A stretch of 52,853 bases of DNA from Rossellomorea sp. BNER (lineage in GTDB: Bacteria; Bacillota; Bacilli; Bacillales; Bacillaceae_B): contig JANAVG010000025.1 in assembly GCA_024213275.1 (NCBI GenBank), positions 1 to 52,853 of the forward strand, given 5' to 3'. How positions within the stretch are numbered: the stretch's first letter is position 1; each line of letters begins with the position of its first letter. Made by a program: the position numbers and the translations under genes. The notes under the pieces were generated by a model, which had not been told where the DNA came from, did not search any database, and saw only the letters and a program-made list of their open reading frames with translations. Below, piece by piece: positions 44,227 to 52,776 of this stretch.

Positions 44227-44970
44227 GTGAAAAAGCACTTTCTCTATTGTCTTGCCGTTTATATACTGATGCAGCTTTCAGGAGTAGTGGGTGTTCCACT
44301 TCTCTATTATATAGGTGTAGAATATTTGGACCAAGCGCCCAAGCATTTGGAAGAGGTTCTCCCTGGGTATTGGCTAATCATTAGCTTTTCTGTAAGTTTA
44401 GTCGTTATTTGGTTCATCTTAAATAAATCAAAAGACGATCAAACTCGATTAGAACGATCACAACCACTTTCGATGGGGCTTTCACTGCTTTTGGCTATCG
44501 GTGGTGTGTTTATGGCGTTTTTTGCTCAAGGCATTGCCATTCAAATTGAGTATGCTTTAGGGATTGAGATGGGTTCTGAAAATACGGAAATGATTATTGA
44601 TATTATTGAAACAGTACCAATTTCGATGATGGTTGCGGCTGTCATTGGTCCCATCCTTGAAGAGATTGTATTTAGGAAGATTATCTTTGGTTCTTTATAC
44701 GAACGTTTCCCTTTCTTCTTATCCGCTTTGATTAGCTCAGTAATCTTTGCGTTTGCACACTTTGAACCGGAGCATGTTATTCTATATTCCGCAATGGGCT
44801 TTACTTTTGCCTTCCTTTATGTCGTTTCAAAAAGAATTATCGTTCCTATCATTGCTCATGTGTCAATGAATACGATGGTTGTCCTAATGCAGTCCATCTT
44901 TAGAGAAGATATTGAAAAATTAATGAAAGAAGCGGAGAACTTACCAGGATTTATTGGAGGATTATTTTAA
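44227..44970 (+). CDS. ydiL: CPBP-family intramembrane protease, YdiL-like
   Basis: A 247-residue membrane protein with the three CPBP/Abi motifs: EEIVFRKIIFGSLYERF (catalytic Glu pair and Arg), FAHFEPEH (His) and HVSMNTMV (His/Asn). About eight helices. GTG start after AAGGAG. It holds the same place next to groES as ydiL in Bacillus subtilis. Such proteases are glutamic or metal-type enzymes in the membrane; the substrate is unknown. Confidence 0.9.
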   Translation: MKKHFLYCLAVYILMQLSGVVGVPLLYYIGVEYLDQAPKHLEEVLPGYWLIISFSVSLVVIWFILNKSKDDQTRLERSQPLSMGLSLLLAIGGVFMAFFAQGIAIQIEYALGIEMGSENTEMIIDIIETVPISMMVAAVIGPILEEIVFRKIIFGSLYERFPFFLSALISSVIFAFAHFEPEHVILYSAMGFTFAFLYVVSKRIIVPIIAHVSMNTMVVLMQSIFREDIEKLMKEAENLPGFIGGLF

Positions 44971-45170
44971 TGAGAAGATCACCTTTATTCAGCGGCTTTA
45001 TCTACATTATACTTGGGGTATTATTCACCTATTTCGCCATCCAAAATGTCAATAATCAAGGCTGGGGGTTCTTTTCCTACTTACTTGTATTATTAGCCAC
45101 ATTAGATTTTGGATCTGGTTTAAGAATGGTAAATTTACATTTCAAAATAAAGAAAAACATGAAAAAATAA
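44970..45170 (+). CDS. ydiK: YdiK-like small membrane protein
   Basis: A 66-residue protein with two helices (FSGFIYIILGVLFTYFAI and FFSYLLVLLATLDFGSGL), matching YdiK/DUF4305 in size, sequence style and place beside ydiL. The start overlaps the ydiL stop by one base. Function unknown. Confidence 0.85.
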   Translation: MRRSPLFSGFIYIILGVLFTYFAIQNVNNQGWGFFSYLLVLLATLDFGSGLRMVNLHFKIKKNMKK

Positions 45171-45171
45171 T

Positions 45172-45204
45172 AATAGGGACTAGCCTAGTGGCTTAGTCCC
45201 TATT
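45172..45204. terminator. bidirectional terminator between ydiK and tatC
   Basis: An 11-bp perfect stem (AATAGGGACTA / TAGTCCCTATT) shared by the convergent ydiK and tatC transcripts, with T-rich tails on both strands. It includes the tatC stop. Confidence 0.85.
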
Positions 45205-45963
45205 TTCTTGCTCGTATAATTCTTGCTCTAATTTCTGCTCTGCTTCTAGTACCTTTTTATAACCAATTTTGCTTATCCAAAGACTAATTTCATATAAAAT
45301 AAATAACGGTACCGTGACCATCAGATGGGAAACAACATCTGGCGGCGTAATGAATGCTGCAATCACTAGTAATAAAAAGTAGGCAATTTTACGCATTTTC
45401 ACCATTTGCATCGGTGTAATGATTCCTAACCGTGTTAAGAACAGCATCACAACTGGCAATTGAAATAAAAATCCGAATGGAACGGTGAGTTGAAATAGAA
45501 AATGAAAATACTCATTTATTCCAATGACCTGCTCTATTTCTAAGCTGTCTGACAAAGTCATCATAAACTCGACAACATACGGAAATAGAATAAAGTAAGA
45601 AAACGATAATCCCCCAAGAAATAGAATGAGAGAAAAAGGTATGTAGCTTAGCGTCACTTTTCTCTCTTTTTCATATAACCCTGGGCTAACGAATGACCAC
45701 AATTGAAATAGAATGACTGGTGATGTCACAATCAATGCGATAAAGACCATCATTTCCATATAAATCTTTAAAGGATCTGTCATGCGAAAGGCATTCATGG
45801 TCAATTCCTTTGCCTCATCCGCTCCTTGCAAATAACGGATTAACGGTTCTGCTAAAAAGAAACTGGCAATTACCGCCAATACGAAGAAAACGACTACAAA
45901 CATGAGCCGTTTTCGTAATTCACCTATATGTTCATAAAGCGTCATGTCTTCTCTTTGACTCAT
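45193..45963 (-). CDS. tatC: twin-arginine translocase subunit TatC
   Basis: A six-helix protein of about 256 residues starting MSQREDMTLYEHIGELRKRL, the family signature, and containing FVSPGLYEKERK. TatC recognises twin-arginine signal peptides. Start placed at ATG 45963 after AGGATGA; the frame is open to GTG 45984. With TatA upstream it forms a minimal Gram-positive TatAC pair. Confidence 0.95.
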   Translation of the reverse strand: MSQREDMTLYEHIGELRKRLMFVVVFFVLAVIASFFLAEPLIRYLQGADEAKELTMNAFRMTDPLKIYMEMMVFIALIVTSPVILFQLWSFVSPGLYEKERKVTLSYIPFSLILFLGGLSFSYFILFPYVVEFMMTLSDSLEIEQVIGINEYFHFLFQLTVPFGFLFQLPVVMLFLTRLGIITPMQMVKMRKIAYFLLLVIAAFITPPDVVSHLMVTVPLFILYEISLWISKIGYKKVLEAEQKLEQELYEQENRD

Positions 45964-45983
45964 GGCTTTCATCCTAACATCCA

Positions 45984-46157
45984 CTACTTAGCATCTTTAT
46001 TCTTAGAATCGTCATCATCATCTGCTAAGCCTTTTGTTGCGTTTTTGAATTCGCGCAATGTACTTCCTGCTGCTTTCCCTAACTCTGGTAATTTCTTAGG
46101 ACCAAAAATAAGTAAAGCAACAACTCCAATAATCACGAGGCTACCTGGACCTACCAT
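45984..46157 (-). CDS. tatA: twin-arginine translocase subunit TatA
   Basis: A 57-residue protein with an N-terminal helix (GSLVIIGVVALLIFGPKKLP), the FGPKKLPELGKAAG amphipathic helix and an acidic tail DDDDDSKNK. Start placed at ATG 46157 nine bases after AGGAGG. It forms the pore with TatC. Confidence 0.95.
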   Translation of the reverse strand: MVGPGSLVIIGVVALLIFGPKKLPELGKAAGSTLREFKNATKGLADDDDDSKNKDAK

Positions 46158-46212
46158 CACGCCACACCTCCTCACTACTATATATTAACGCAATAAAATC
46201 TATTTTTCTATT

Positions 46213-46884
46213 CTATCCATTCTCATCTTGTGACATTTCCGTGTCATCTTCAGAGTAGTGCTTTAAAAAGTATACTAAAGATTGGAGCTCCACAGCAAGG
46301 TCAATATGATGAATACGAATGTGATCAGGAACACTCAGACGAGCAGGTGTAAAATTAAGAATTCCTTTCACATTAGAAGAAACCAATCGGTCTGTAATAT
46401 TTTGAGCTGATTGAGCAGGCACTGTCAGAATCGCCACTTCAATATCTGCCCCCTCTAGTTTCTCTTCTAATTCATCCATATTGTACACGGGAACTTCCCC
46501 GATCTCAGTGCCAATCTTCTCTTCCACAACATCAAACGCCATCTCAATTTTAGTATTGTTATTTTTAATAAAATTATAATGTAAAAATGCTGTTCCTAGG
46601 TTTCCCACTCCGATTAATACAACTTTTGTTAACGCATCCTGATCGAGAGTTTTTCTAAAGAAGGATAGGAGATAGTTAACATTATACCCATATCCTTTCT
46701 TTCCTAATGCGCCAAAGTATGAAAAATCGCGGCGAATCGTTGCCGAGTCTACCTTTACCGCCTCACTAAGTTCTTTTGAGGAAACGCGTTGTTTCCCAGA
46801 TGAATGTAGGTTTTGAATAAAACGATAATATAGCGGTAAACGTTTCGCCGTTGCTTGTGGAATTTTGCTTGTTTCTTGATTCAT
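46213..46884 (-). CDS. rex: redox-sensing repressor Rex
   Basis: A 223-residue repressor: winged helix (residues 10-75, KELSEAVKVDSATIRRDFSY) and a Rossmann domain with VVLIGVGNLGTAFLHYNF that binds NADH/NAD+. It represses fermentation and anaerobic genes when NADH is low. Same place as rex (ydiH) in Bacillus subtilis. Confidence 0.96.
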   Translation of the reverse strand: MNQETSKIPQATAKRLPLYYRFIQNLHSSGKQRVSSKELSEAVKVDSATIRRDFSYFGALGKKGYGYNVNYLLSFFRKTLDQDALTKVVLIGVGNLGTAFLHYNFIKNNNTKIEMAFDVVEEKIGTEIGEVPVYNMDELEEKLEGADIEVAILTVPAQSAQNITDRLVSSNVKGILNFTPARLSVPDHIRIHHIDLAVELQSLVYFLKHYSEDDTEMSQDENG

Positions 46885-46906
46885 CTACCATTCCCCCACA
46901 AATAAT

Positions 46907-47383
46907 TTAAGCTCTTGTATAATCGGGACTCTTCACCCCGCCAGTTTTCTCTATTAAATAGGTTTCACCGATCACCATGCTTTTATCAACAGCCTTACAC
47001 ATATCGTATATGGTGAGTGCACAAACAGAAGCAGCTGTTAACGCTTCCATTTCAACTCCGGTACTTCCCTTTGTTTTTACTTCTGCCGTGATTTCCAACA
47101 CATAGTCTTCTTTCCATCCGAAAGAAATATCAATTCCTTTCAAAGGAATCGGATGGCACATCGGGATAATCTCCCATGTTTTCTTCGCAGCCATAATCCC
47201 AGCAACTTGTCCAACAGAAAGGACATCACCTTTTTCCAGCCGCTGATGAATGATCGCTTCATATACCTTCTTATTAACCTTTATGCTTGAACGGGCCAGA
47301 GCAGTTCGAACCGTATCTGGTTTACTACTAACATCCACCATTCTCGCTCTGCCTTCTTCATTAAAATGAGTGAATTCAGCCAT
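46907..47383 (-). CDS. moaC: MoaC, cyclic pyranopterin monophosphate synthase
   Basis: A 158-residue enzyme of molybdenum cofactor synthesis with MCHPIPLKGIDISF and GVEMEALTAASVCALTIYDM, including the conserved His and Lys. Start placed at ATG 47383 (MAEFTHFNEEGRARMVDVSS), six bases after GGGAGGAGA; the frame is open to 47407. Confidence 0.95.
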   Translation of the reverse strand: MAEFTHFNEEGRARMVDVSSKPDTVRTALARSSIKVNKKVYEAIIHQRLEKGDVLSVGQVAGIMAAKKTWEIIPMCHPIPLKGIDISFGWKEDYVLEITAEVKTKGSTGVEMEALTAASVCALTIYDMCKAVDKSMVIGETYLIEKTGGVKSPDYTRA

Positions 47384-47613
47384 ATGATCTCTCCTCCCAT
47401 ACATCATACACTATTTTCAAAACTCTGTCTTTGAAGTTTGAAAGACTTTTCACAAATTCATGGAGAAATCGTTGTTGAGAGACCATAATTATTTTAACTA
47501 AATACCCTAATTTTCTCAAAACTAGAAAAACTGAGCCAATGGGTTAGGCTAGCTTATTGCTTGTTTCCTCTTCAATAAGATAAACTAACGATATAAGGTT
47601 GAGGTGAATCGAA

Positions 47614-49542
47614 ATGATATTATTGCAAGTGAATCAAATAACGAAGTCCTTCGGTGCCGAAGTGATTCTTTCCAATATAAAGCTAGAAATTCAAACACGT
47701 GACAGGATTGCACTCGTCGGAAGAAACGGTGCGGGAAAATCGACTCTTTTAAAAATTATTTCCGGGCAGATGTCTTATGATTCTGGGGAAATCACAAAGC
47801 CAAAGGATGTTACAATGGGCTATCTGGCTCAAAATACAGGATTAGAATCAGATCGAACGATTTGGGACGAAATGCTATTAGTGTTTGAAACACTCCTTCA
47901 GCAAGAAACAAAGCTTCGTGAGCTCGAACAACAGATGGCAGATCCAAATGTATACGAAAACGCCGAAGTCTATCAACGTATTTTAAAGGAATATGATGAA
48001 CTCCAGGTTCGTTTCAAGAATTCTGGCGGCTACCAATATGAAGCTGATATTCGTTCTGTCCTACACGGGTTAAACTTTCAGGATTTTGATTATCACACGA
48101 AGATATCGACACTAAGCGGGGGTCAAAAAACAAGATTAGCTCTTGGAAAACTCCTGCTTAGTAAACCAGATATCTTAATCCTGGATGAGCCTACAAACCA
48201 CCTAGACATTGAAACTCTTTCATGGCTGGAACAATATTTACAAGGATATGATGGAGCCGTACTCATTGTATCCCATGATCGCTATTTTCTTGATAAGGTC
48301 GTCAATCAAGTCTACGAAATCTCAAGAAATGCTTCAAAGAAATATATAGGCAATTACAGTAAATTCCTTCAATACAAAGCCGAAAACTATGAAAAAGACC
48401 TTAAACAATTTGAAAGACAACAGCAGGAAGTGGCTAAGCTCCAAGACTTTATTCAACGAAACATTGCCAGGGCATCCACAACCAAAATGGCTCAAAGTAG
48501 AAGAAAGAAGCTAGAGAAAATGGATAGGATGGACAGACCATTAGGTGACGAGAAGTCCGCAAACTTCTCCTTTTCCATTGATCGCCAAAGTGGAAATGAT
48601 GTCCTCAAAGTGGACAATCTATCTATAGGGTATGATGATGGCTTAATTTCAAAAGGACTCTCTTTTAATGTTCAAAAAACGGATAGCATAGCCCTTGTGG
48701 GGCCAAATGGTGTCGGGAAATCGACATTGCTTAAAACATTGATAGGAAGATTAACTTCTCTTCATGGTGACTTTTCATTCGGATCCAATGTTTCCATTGG
48801 CTATTATGACCAAGAACAAGCTGAGCTCTCTTCCAATAAAACCGTATTAAACGAGCTGTGGGATGAGTATCCGATGATGAATGAAAAAGAAATTCGCACC
48901 ATCCTCGGAAATTTTTTGTTTTCAGGTGAAGATGTTCTAAAACCGGTTACGACGTTAAGTGGTGGAGAAAAGGCTCGTCTTGCCTTATCTAAGCTTATGA
49001 TGCAAAAAGCCAATCTATTGATTCTCGATGAGCCTACGAACCATCTTGATCTCGACAGCAAAGAGGTCTTGGAAAATGCACTCATTGATTATCCTGGTAC
49101 CATCATCTTTGTATCTCATGATCGTTACTTTATAAATCGAATCACCACTAAAGTGTTAGAGTTATCCACTACCGGAATAACAGAATTCCTAGGTGACTAT
49201 GATTATTTTGTGGAGAAAAAGCAAGAAATGCTTGAACATGAAGAACTTGAAAATAAAAAAGTGGATAACATTGTGGAACAATCAAATACAAACTCATTCA
49301 AAATTGATAAGGAAGCAAAAAAGCTAGAACGCCAAAGAAAAAGAAGAGTTGAAGAGTTAGAAGGGCAAATGGAAGAACTTGAAGGTGAAATTGAAGGGTT
49401 AGAAGCTAAGCTGATAGACCCTGATGTTTTTCAAGACCATGAGCAGCTACAAGTAATTACTTCAAAATTAGAAACAGCGAAAGAAAGACTTGAAGAATTA
49501 ATGGAAGAATGGGCAGAATTAGAAGAGTTATTACAAACTTAA
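47614..49542 (+). CDS. ydiF: ABC-F family ATPase, YdiF-like
   Basis: A 642-residue soluble protein with two ABC domains: GRNGAGKSTLLKII with LSGGQKTRLALGKLL, and GPNGVGKSTLLKTL with LSGGEKARLALSKLM. Between them is the ABC-F linker with RNIARASTTKMAQSRRKK; the C-terminal 90 residues are a charged coiled coil. ABC-F proteins act on the ribosome, in translation or antibiotic protection. No membrane segments. Ribosome-binding site GAGGTGA. Confidence 0.92.
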   Translation: MILLQVNQITKSFGAEVILSNIKLEIQTRDRIALVGRNGAGKSTLLKIISGQMSYDSGEITKPKDVTMGYLAQNTGLESDRTIWDEMLLVFETLLQQETKLRELEQQMADPNVYENAEVYQRILKEYDELQVRFKNSGGYQYEADIRSVLHGLNFQDFDYHTKISTLSGGQKTRLALGKLLLSKPDILILDEPTNHLDIETLSWLEQYLQGYDGAVLIVSHDRYFLDKVVNQVYEISRNASKKYIGNYSKFLQYKAENYEKDLKQFERQQQEVAKLQDFIQRNIARASTTKMAQSRRKKLEKMDRMDRPLGDEKSANFSFSIDRQSGNDVLKVDNLSIGYDDGLISKGLSFNVQKTDSIALVGPNGVGKSTLLKTLIGRLTSLHGDFSFGSNVSIGYYDQEQAELSSNKTVLNELWDEYPMMNEKEIRTILGNFLFSGEDVLKPVTTLSGGEKARLALSKLMMQKANLLILDEPTNHLDLDSKEVLENALIDYPGTIIFVSHDRYFINRITTKVLELSTTGITEFLGDYDYFVEKKQEMLEHEELENKKVDNIVEQSNTNSFKIDKEAKKLERQRKRRVEELEGQMEELEGEIEGLEAKLIDPDVFQDHEQLQVITSKLETAKERLEELMEEWAELEELLQT

Positions 49543-49560
49543 TTTCACGTTATACACATG

Positions 49561-49602
49561 GATCTGTTTGAATTGTTAGTAACTTCAGACAGGTCTTTTT
49601 TT
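49561..49602 (+). terminator. terminator of the ABC-F gene
   Basis: A 12-bp stem with G:U pairs (GATCTGTTTGAA / TTCAGACAGGTC), followed by eight T. Confidence 0.85.
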
Positions 49603-49630
49603 ATATGAAAATCTTCCCATGCTCACAAAG

Positions 49631-49904
49631 TTATTAACACTATTTTTGTTGATTTAACGTTATTAACAGGGTTTTTCCACAATATCCACAGATATACTCC
49701 TAGTTATCCACATAATCCACTGTTTATAATCATGATTTTATCCCTATGTTTTTAAACAAGTTTTTTTAACTTATTCACACCTTATCCACAACCTGTGTAC
49801 AAAACATTTGTTCCTAGAAAAGCGGAAGCGCCTTGAACAGAGGATGAAAGCCTAAGTTGTCCTGTGGCATTATCCTATGATAACTTATCCCAAAGTCATC
49901 CACA
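49631..49904. promoter_or_regulatory. DnaA-box cluster between ydiF and tsaD
   Basis: Three perfect TTATNCACA boxes on the plus strand: TTATCCACA at 49704-49712, TTATTCACA at 49771-49779 and TTATCCACA at 49782-49790. One-mismatch boxes lie at 49631, 49660, 49673, 49682 and 49896. The gap of about 430 bp between convergent ydiF and tsaD carries no gene. Bacillus subtilis has DnaA-box clusters near its origin that restrain initiation, and I recall one in this same gcp-ydiF neighbourhood. Confidence 0.7.
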
Positions 49905-49930
49905 GACTCTATTTTATACACTTACTAACA

Positions 49931-49964
49931 GAAAAAACACATGACCTTTTCACTGGTCATGTGT
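49931..49964 (-). terminator. terminator of the tsaE-tsaB-rimI-tsaD operon
   Basis: A 10-bp perfect stem (ACACATGACC / GGTCATGTGT) seven bases after the tsaD stop, with a run of six T on the minus strand. Confidence 0.9.
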
Positions 49965-49970
49965 CCTTTC

Positions 49971-50990
49971 TTAAAATGTCTCTAAATCTAAACCTGGATT
50001 TGCATTCATCTCTAATCCACTTCTTTTTCCTTGCTGGAAGCGGATAGTCCCTGCTGCAGCAATCATAGCTGCATTGTCCGTGCATAAACTTAATGGTGGA
50101 ATAATGAGTTCAATGTCAGGGAGATCCATAAAAGCATTTTCAAGTTCTCTGCGTAATCCTTTATTAGCTGCAACTCCACCTGCCAGCAGTACCTGTTTAA
50201 CATTATAAAGCTTTGCCGCTTTGATTGTTTTAGTCACTAATACCTCTATAACACTAGCTTGAAAGCTTGCTGCTAAATTTTCTGGAGATATCTCTTCTCC
50301 TTTTTGTTTAGCATTATGTAGGGTATTAATGACCGCCGATTTTAGCCCGCTAAAGCTAAAATCAAACGAATCTTGCTCAAGCCAAGCTCTAGGTAAGGAA
50401 ATCGTTGGCTCTCCCTCATGTGCAAGTCGGTCAATATGGGGTCCACCTGGATATGGTAGCTGAAGCTGTCTCGCCACTTTGTCATAAGCTTCTCCAGCTG
50501 CATCATCCCTGGTTTCACCAATGACTTCAAAAATCCCATGCTCTCTCATCAATACTAATTCAGTATGCCCACCAGAAACAACTAGAGATAACAATGGGAA
50601 TTCCATTTCAGTTATTAAGCGGTTTGCATAGATATGTCCTGCAATATGATGAACCCCCACAAGTGGTATGTCATGCGCAAAAGCTAAAGCCTTTGCTGCA
50701 TTAACTCCAATTAATAAAGCACCTACCAATCCAGGACCTTCTGTTACTGCAATTGCATCAATTGATGAAATGGTCATATTCCCTTGATCCAATGCTTCTT
50801 CAATCACAACCGTAACTTGTTCCACATGATGTCTCGATGCGATTTCTGGTACTACACCACCAAATCGTTTGTGGCTTTCTATTTGGGAAGCGACAACATT
50901 TGAAATGATTTCTGTTCCGTTTTTTATAATAGAAACGGCTGTTTCATCACAGCTCGTTTCAATACCCATTACATATAAATCGTTTGTCAT
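49971..50990 (-). CDS. tsaD: tRNA t6A transferase TsaD
   Basis: A 339-residue protein with MGIETSCDETAVSII, the metal site HHIAGHIYANRL and VVSGGHTELVL. With TsaB and TsaE it makes N6-threonylcarbamoyl-adenosine at position 37 of ANN-decoding tRNAs. Start placed at ATG 50990, overlapping the rimI stop as ATGA; the frame is open to GTG 51005. Confidence 0.96.
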   Translation of the reverse strand: MTNDLYVMGIETSCDETAVSIIKNGTEIISNVVASQIESHKRFGGVVPEIASRHHVEQVTVVIEEALDQGNMTISSIDAIAVTEGPGLVGALLIGVNAAKALAFAHDIPLVGVHHIAGHIYANRLITEMEFPLLSLVVSGGHTELVLMREHGIFEVIGETRDDAAGEAYDKVARQLQLPYPGGPHIDRLAHEGEPTISLPRAWLEQDSFDFSFSGLKSAVINTLHNAKQKGEEISPENLAASFQASVIEVLVTKTIKAAKLYNVKQVLLAGGVAANKGLRRELENAFMDLPDIELIIPPLSLCTDNAAMIAAAGTIRFQQGKRSGLEMNANPGLDLETF

Positions 50991-51436
50991 TTTAAATTCA
51001 CCCACATTACTAACGCATCCTCTTGATTATCAGAATAATAGTTCTTTCTTATGCCACCATTTTGAAATCCAAGCTTTCGATATAAGTGTTGTGCTGGTTC
51101 ATTACTAACTCTTACTTCAAGTGTCATCGTGGCCGCTCCCATTTCAATGGCAAGTGTGACCATACTCTTCATTAATAAATGACCTAGTCCATTCCCGCGC
51201 AGCTCTGGCAAAACGGCTACATTCGTGATATGGGCTTGATCGACAATTATCCACACACCGCAATAACCAACAACCTTTTCCCCATGCTCAACTACTAAGT
51301 AAGAAGCAAAAGAATTATTTTCTATTTCATTATAGAAAGCTTCTCTAGTCCAGGGAATCGAAAATGATTTTTGTTCTACTTCCATCACATCATCTAAATC
51401 TTTTATTTCCATCAGCCGTATTGAATAATCTCCCAT
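50987..51436 (-). CDS. rimI: ribosomal protein N-acetyltransferase RimI-like
   Basis: A 149-residue GNAT acetyltransferase: IRLMEIKDLDDVMEVEQKSF, acetyl-CoA site VLPELRGNGLGHLLMKSM, and NEPAQHLYRKLGFQNGGIRK. RimI acetylates the N-terminus of ribosomal protein S18 in Escherichia coli. It lies inside the t6A operon, as in Bacillus subtilis (ydiD). Confidence 0.92.
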   Translation of the reverse strand: MGDYSIRLMEIKDLDDVMEVEQKSFSIPWTREAFYNEIENNSFASYLVVEHGEKVVGYCGVWIIVDQAHITNVAVLPELRGNGLGHLLMKSMVTLAIEMGAATMTLEVRVSNEPAQHLYRKLGFQNGGIRKNYYSDNQEDALVMWVNLK

Positions 51437-51449
51437 AGTAAGTCCTCAA

Positions 51450-52148
51450 CTATTCCTTGTCTTTTTGTGACTCTAGCCACTTAACTTCAGCTTCTGCCAT
51501 TCGAATATAGTTAGGAACTAACCCATGAACATGTTCGCTCTCTTGTTCTAGGCCAAGAAAAGCTAGTTCAGCAGGTCGGGGATTGTGACTTGATAGGTGA
51601 GCAAATTTACCCTGCTCTTTAAGCTTACTGGAAATAACCTCTCGATGTATATCAACATCATGACCCAAAAAGAGGATGTTTTCTTGATATTCATTCAAGT
51701 GATCTACCCAATCTGACATTAGAAGGTTCGAATCGCTTACCAACGTTACAAGCTTACCTTCTTCATATTTATAAAGACCCGTATAGACCTGACCTCTTCT
51801 CGCATCAAATACTGGACATAGTAGACCATCAAAATACCTACCAGATGAAGCTAAAACAGCTAAGCTAGACACCCCTACAATGGGAATATTTAAGGACCAA
51901 CTCATGGTCTTCGCGATCGTCACACCAATTCTTACACCTGTATAGGATCCAGGACCTTGTGCCACCACAATTTTCGTAAGCTCCTTTGGCTTTACATCAC
52001 ACTGTCCTAGAAGCATTTCAATGGCAGGCATTGCTCTTAAGGAGTGATTCTTCTTAAGGTTTGTCATAAATTCCCCGACGACTTTATCCTCTTCAATCAA
52101 CGCAACACCCAATTGATAATTAGACGTATCTATAGCTAATACTTTCAT
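51450..52148 (-). CDS. tsaB: t6A synthesis protein TsaB
   Basis: A 232-residue protein with VLAIDTSNYQLGVALIEEDK and VAQGPGSYTGVRIGVTIAKT, typical of TsaB, a TsaD paralog that serves as its dimer partner. It overlaps tsaE by four bases. Confidence 0.95.
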   Translation of the reverse strand: MKVLAIDTSNYQLGVALIEEDKVVGEFMTNLKKNHSLRAMPAIEMLLGQCDVKPKELTKIVVAQGPGSYTGVRIGVTIAKTMSWSLNIPIVGVSSLAVLASSGRYFDGLLCPVFDARRGQVYTGLYKYEEGKLVTLVSDSNLLMSDWVDHLNEYQENILFLGHDVDIHREVISSKLKEQGKFAHLSSHNPRPAELAFLGLEQESEHVHGLVPNYIRMAEAEVKWLESQKDKE

Positions 52149-52606
52149 GAAAAAATCTCCTCACATATCTTTACATACCGGTCTCCGAAAGGATGAAGCT
52201 CCACTCTTCTTTTAGCATCCCCTTCACGAAAAATGGCAACCGCTAATCGATTAGGAGGAAGCTGCTCTTCAATAATATGAGCCCACTCTACTACCGTAAC
52301 TCCATTTCCTTCAAAATACTCATCAAAACCTAGATCTTCAAAAGAATCCTCTAATCTATATACGTCCATGTGATATAAAGGCATCGTTGCTCCTTTATAT
52401 TCTTTAATAATAGTGAACGTAGGACTATTCACTGTTCTAGAAACACCTAACCCTTTAGCTAATCCTTTTGTAAAAGTTGTTTTTCCAGCACCTAAATCGC
52501 CTTCTAATGTAATCAAATCATTAGGAGCTAAATAGGTAGCCAGTTTTTCAGCAAATACAGAGGTTTCTTCTGGGGTGTTCGTTTTATAAATAAACTGACT
52601 CATCAT
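52145..52606 (-). CDS. tsaE: t6A synthesis ATPase TsaE
   Basis: A 153-residue P-loop protein with LEGDLGAGKTTFTKGLAKGL and NSPTFTIIKEYKGATMPLYH. TsaE resets the TsaBD complex using ATP. First gene of the operon; ATG start after AAAGGAG. thiL, which precedes it in Bacillus subtilis, is not here. Confidence 0.95.
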   Translation of the reverse strand: MMSQFIYKTNTPEETSVFAEKLATYLAPNDLITLEGDLGAGKTTFTKGLAKGLGVSRTVNSPTFTIIKEYKGATMPLYHMDVYRLEDSFEDLGFDEYFEGNGVTVVEWAHIIEEQLPPNRLAVAIFREGDAKRRVELHPFGDRYVKICEEIFS

Positions 52607-52631
52607 GAATCTCCTTTAGTATAGCGTGTAT

Positions 52632-52666
52632 AAAAAAACCTTAGGATAATGGTTACTACCCTAAGG
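52632..52666 (-). terminator. second terminator downstream of tRNA-Asp
   Basis: CCTTAGG / CCTAAGG stem with a run of seven T on the minus strand. It lies between the tRNA gene and tsaE and would stop read-through from the tRNA unit. Confidence 0.75.
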
Positions 52667-52730
52667 ATTATGTATATATTAGTTTACCCGATTTTGTAAT
52701 GATGAGCAAAATCAATAAAATTTAAAGACA

Positions 52731-52758
52731 TAAAAAAATAACGAAACATTGTTTCGTT
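52731..52758 (-). terminator. terminator of the tRNA-Asp transcript
   Basis: An 8-bp perfect stem AACGAAAC / GTTTCGTT with a three-base loop, and a run of seven T on the minus strand, 19 bases past the tRNA end. Confidence 0.85.
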
Positions 52759-52776
52759 AATCATGAAGTAATCTAA

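Noticed and set aside
46213..47613. A Rex operator upstream of rex or moaC
   Set aside because: I looked for TTGTGA-n6-TCACAA in the gaps and found only half-sites.
49631..49904. Chromosomal origin of replication
   Set aside because: There is no dnaA or dnaN gene and no DnaA-trio or AT-rich unwinding layout beside the boxes. A regulatory cluster fits better.
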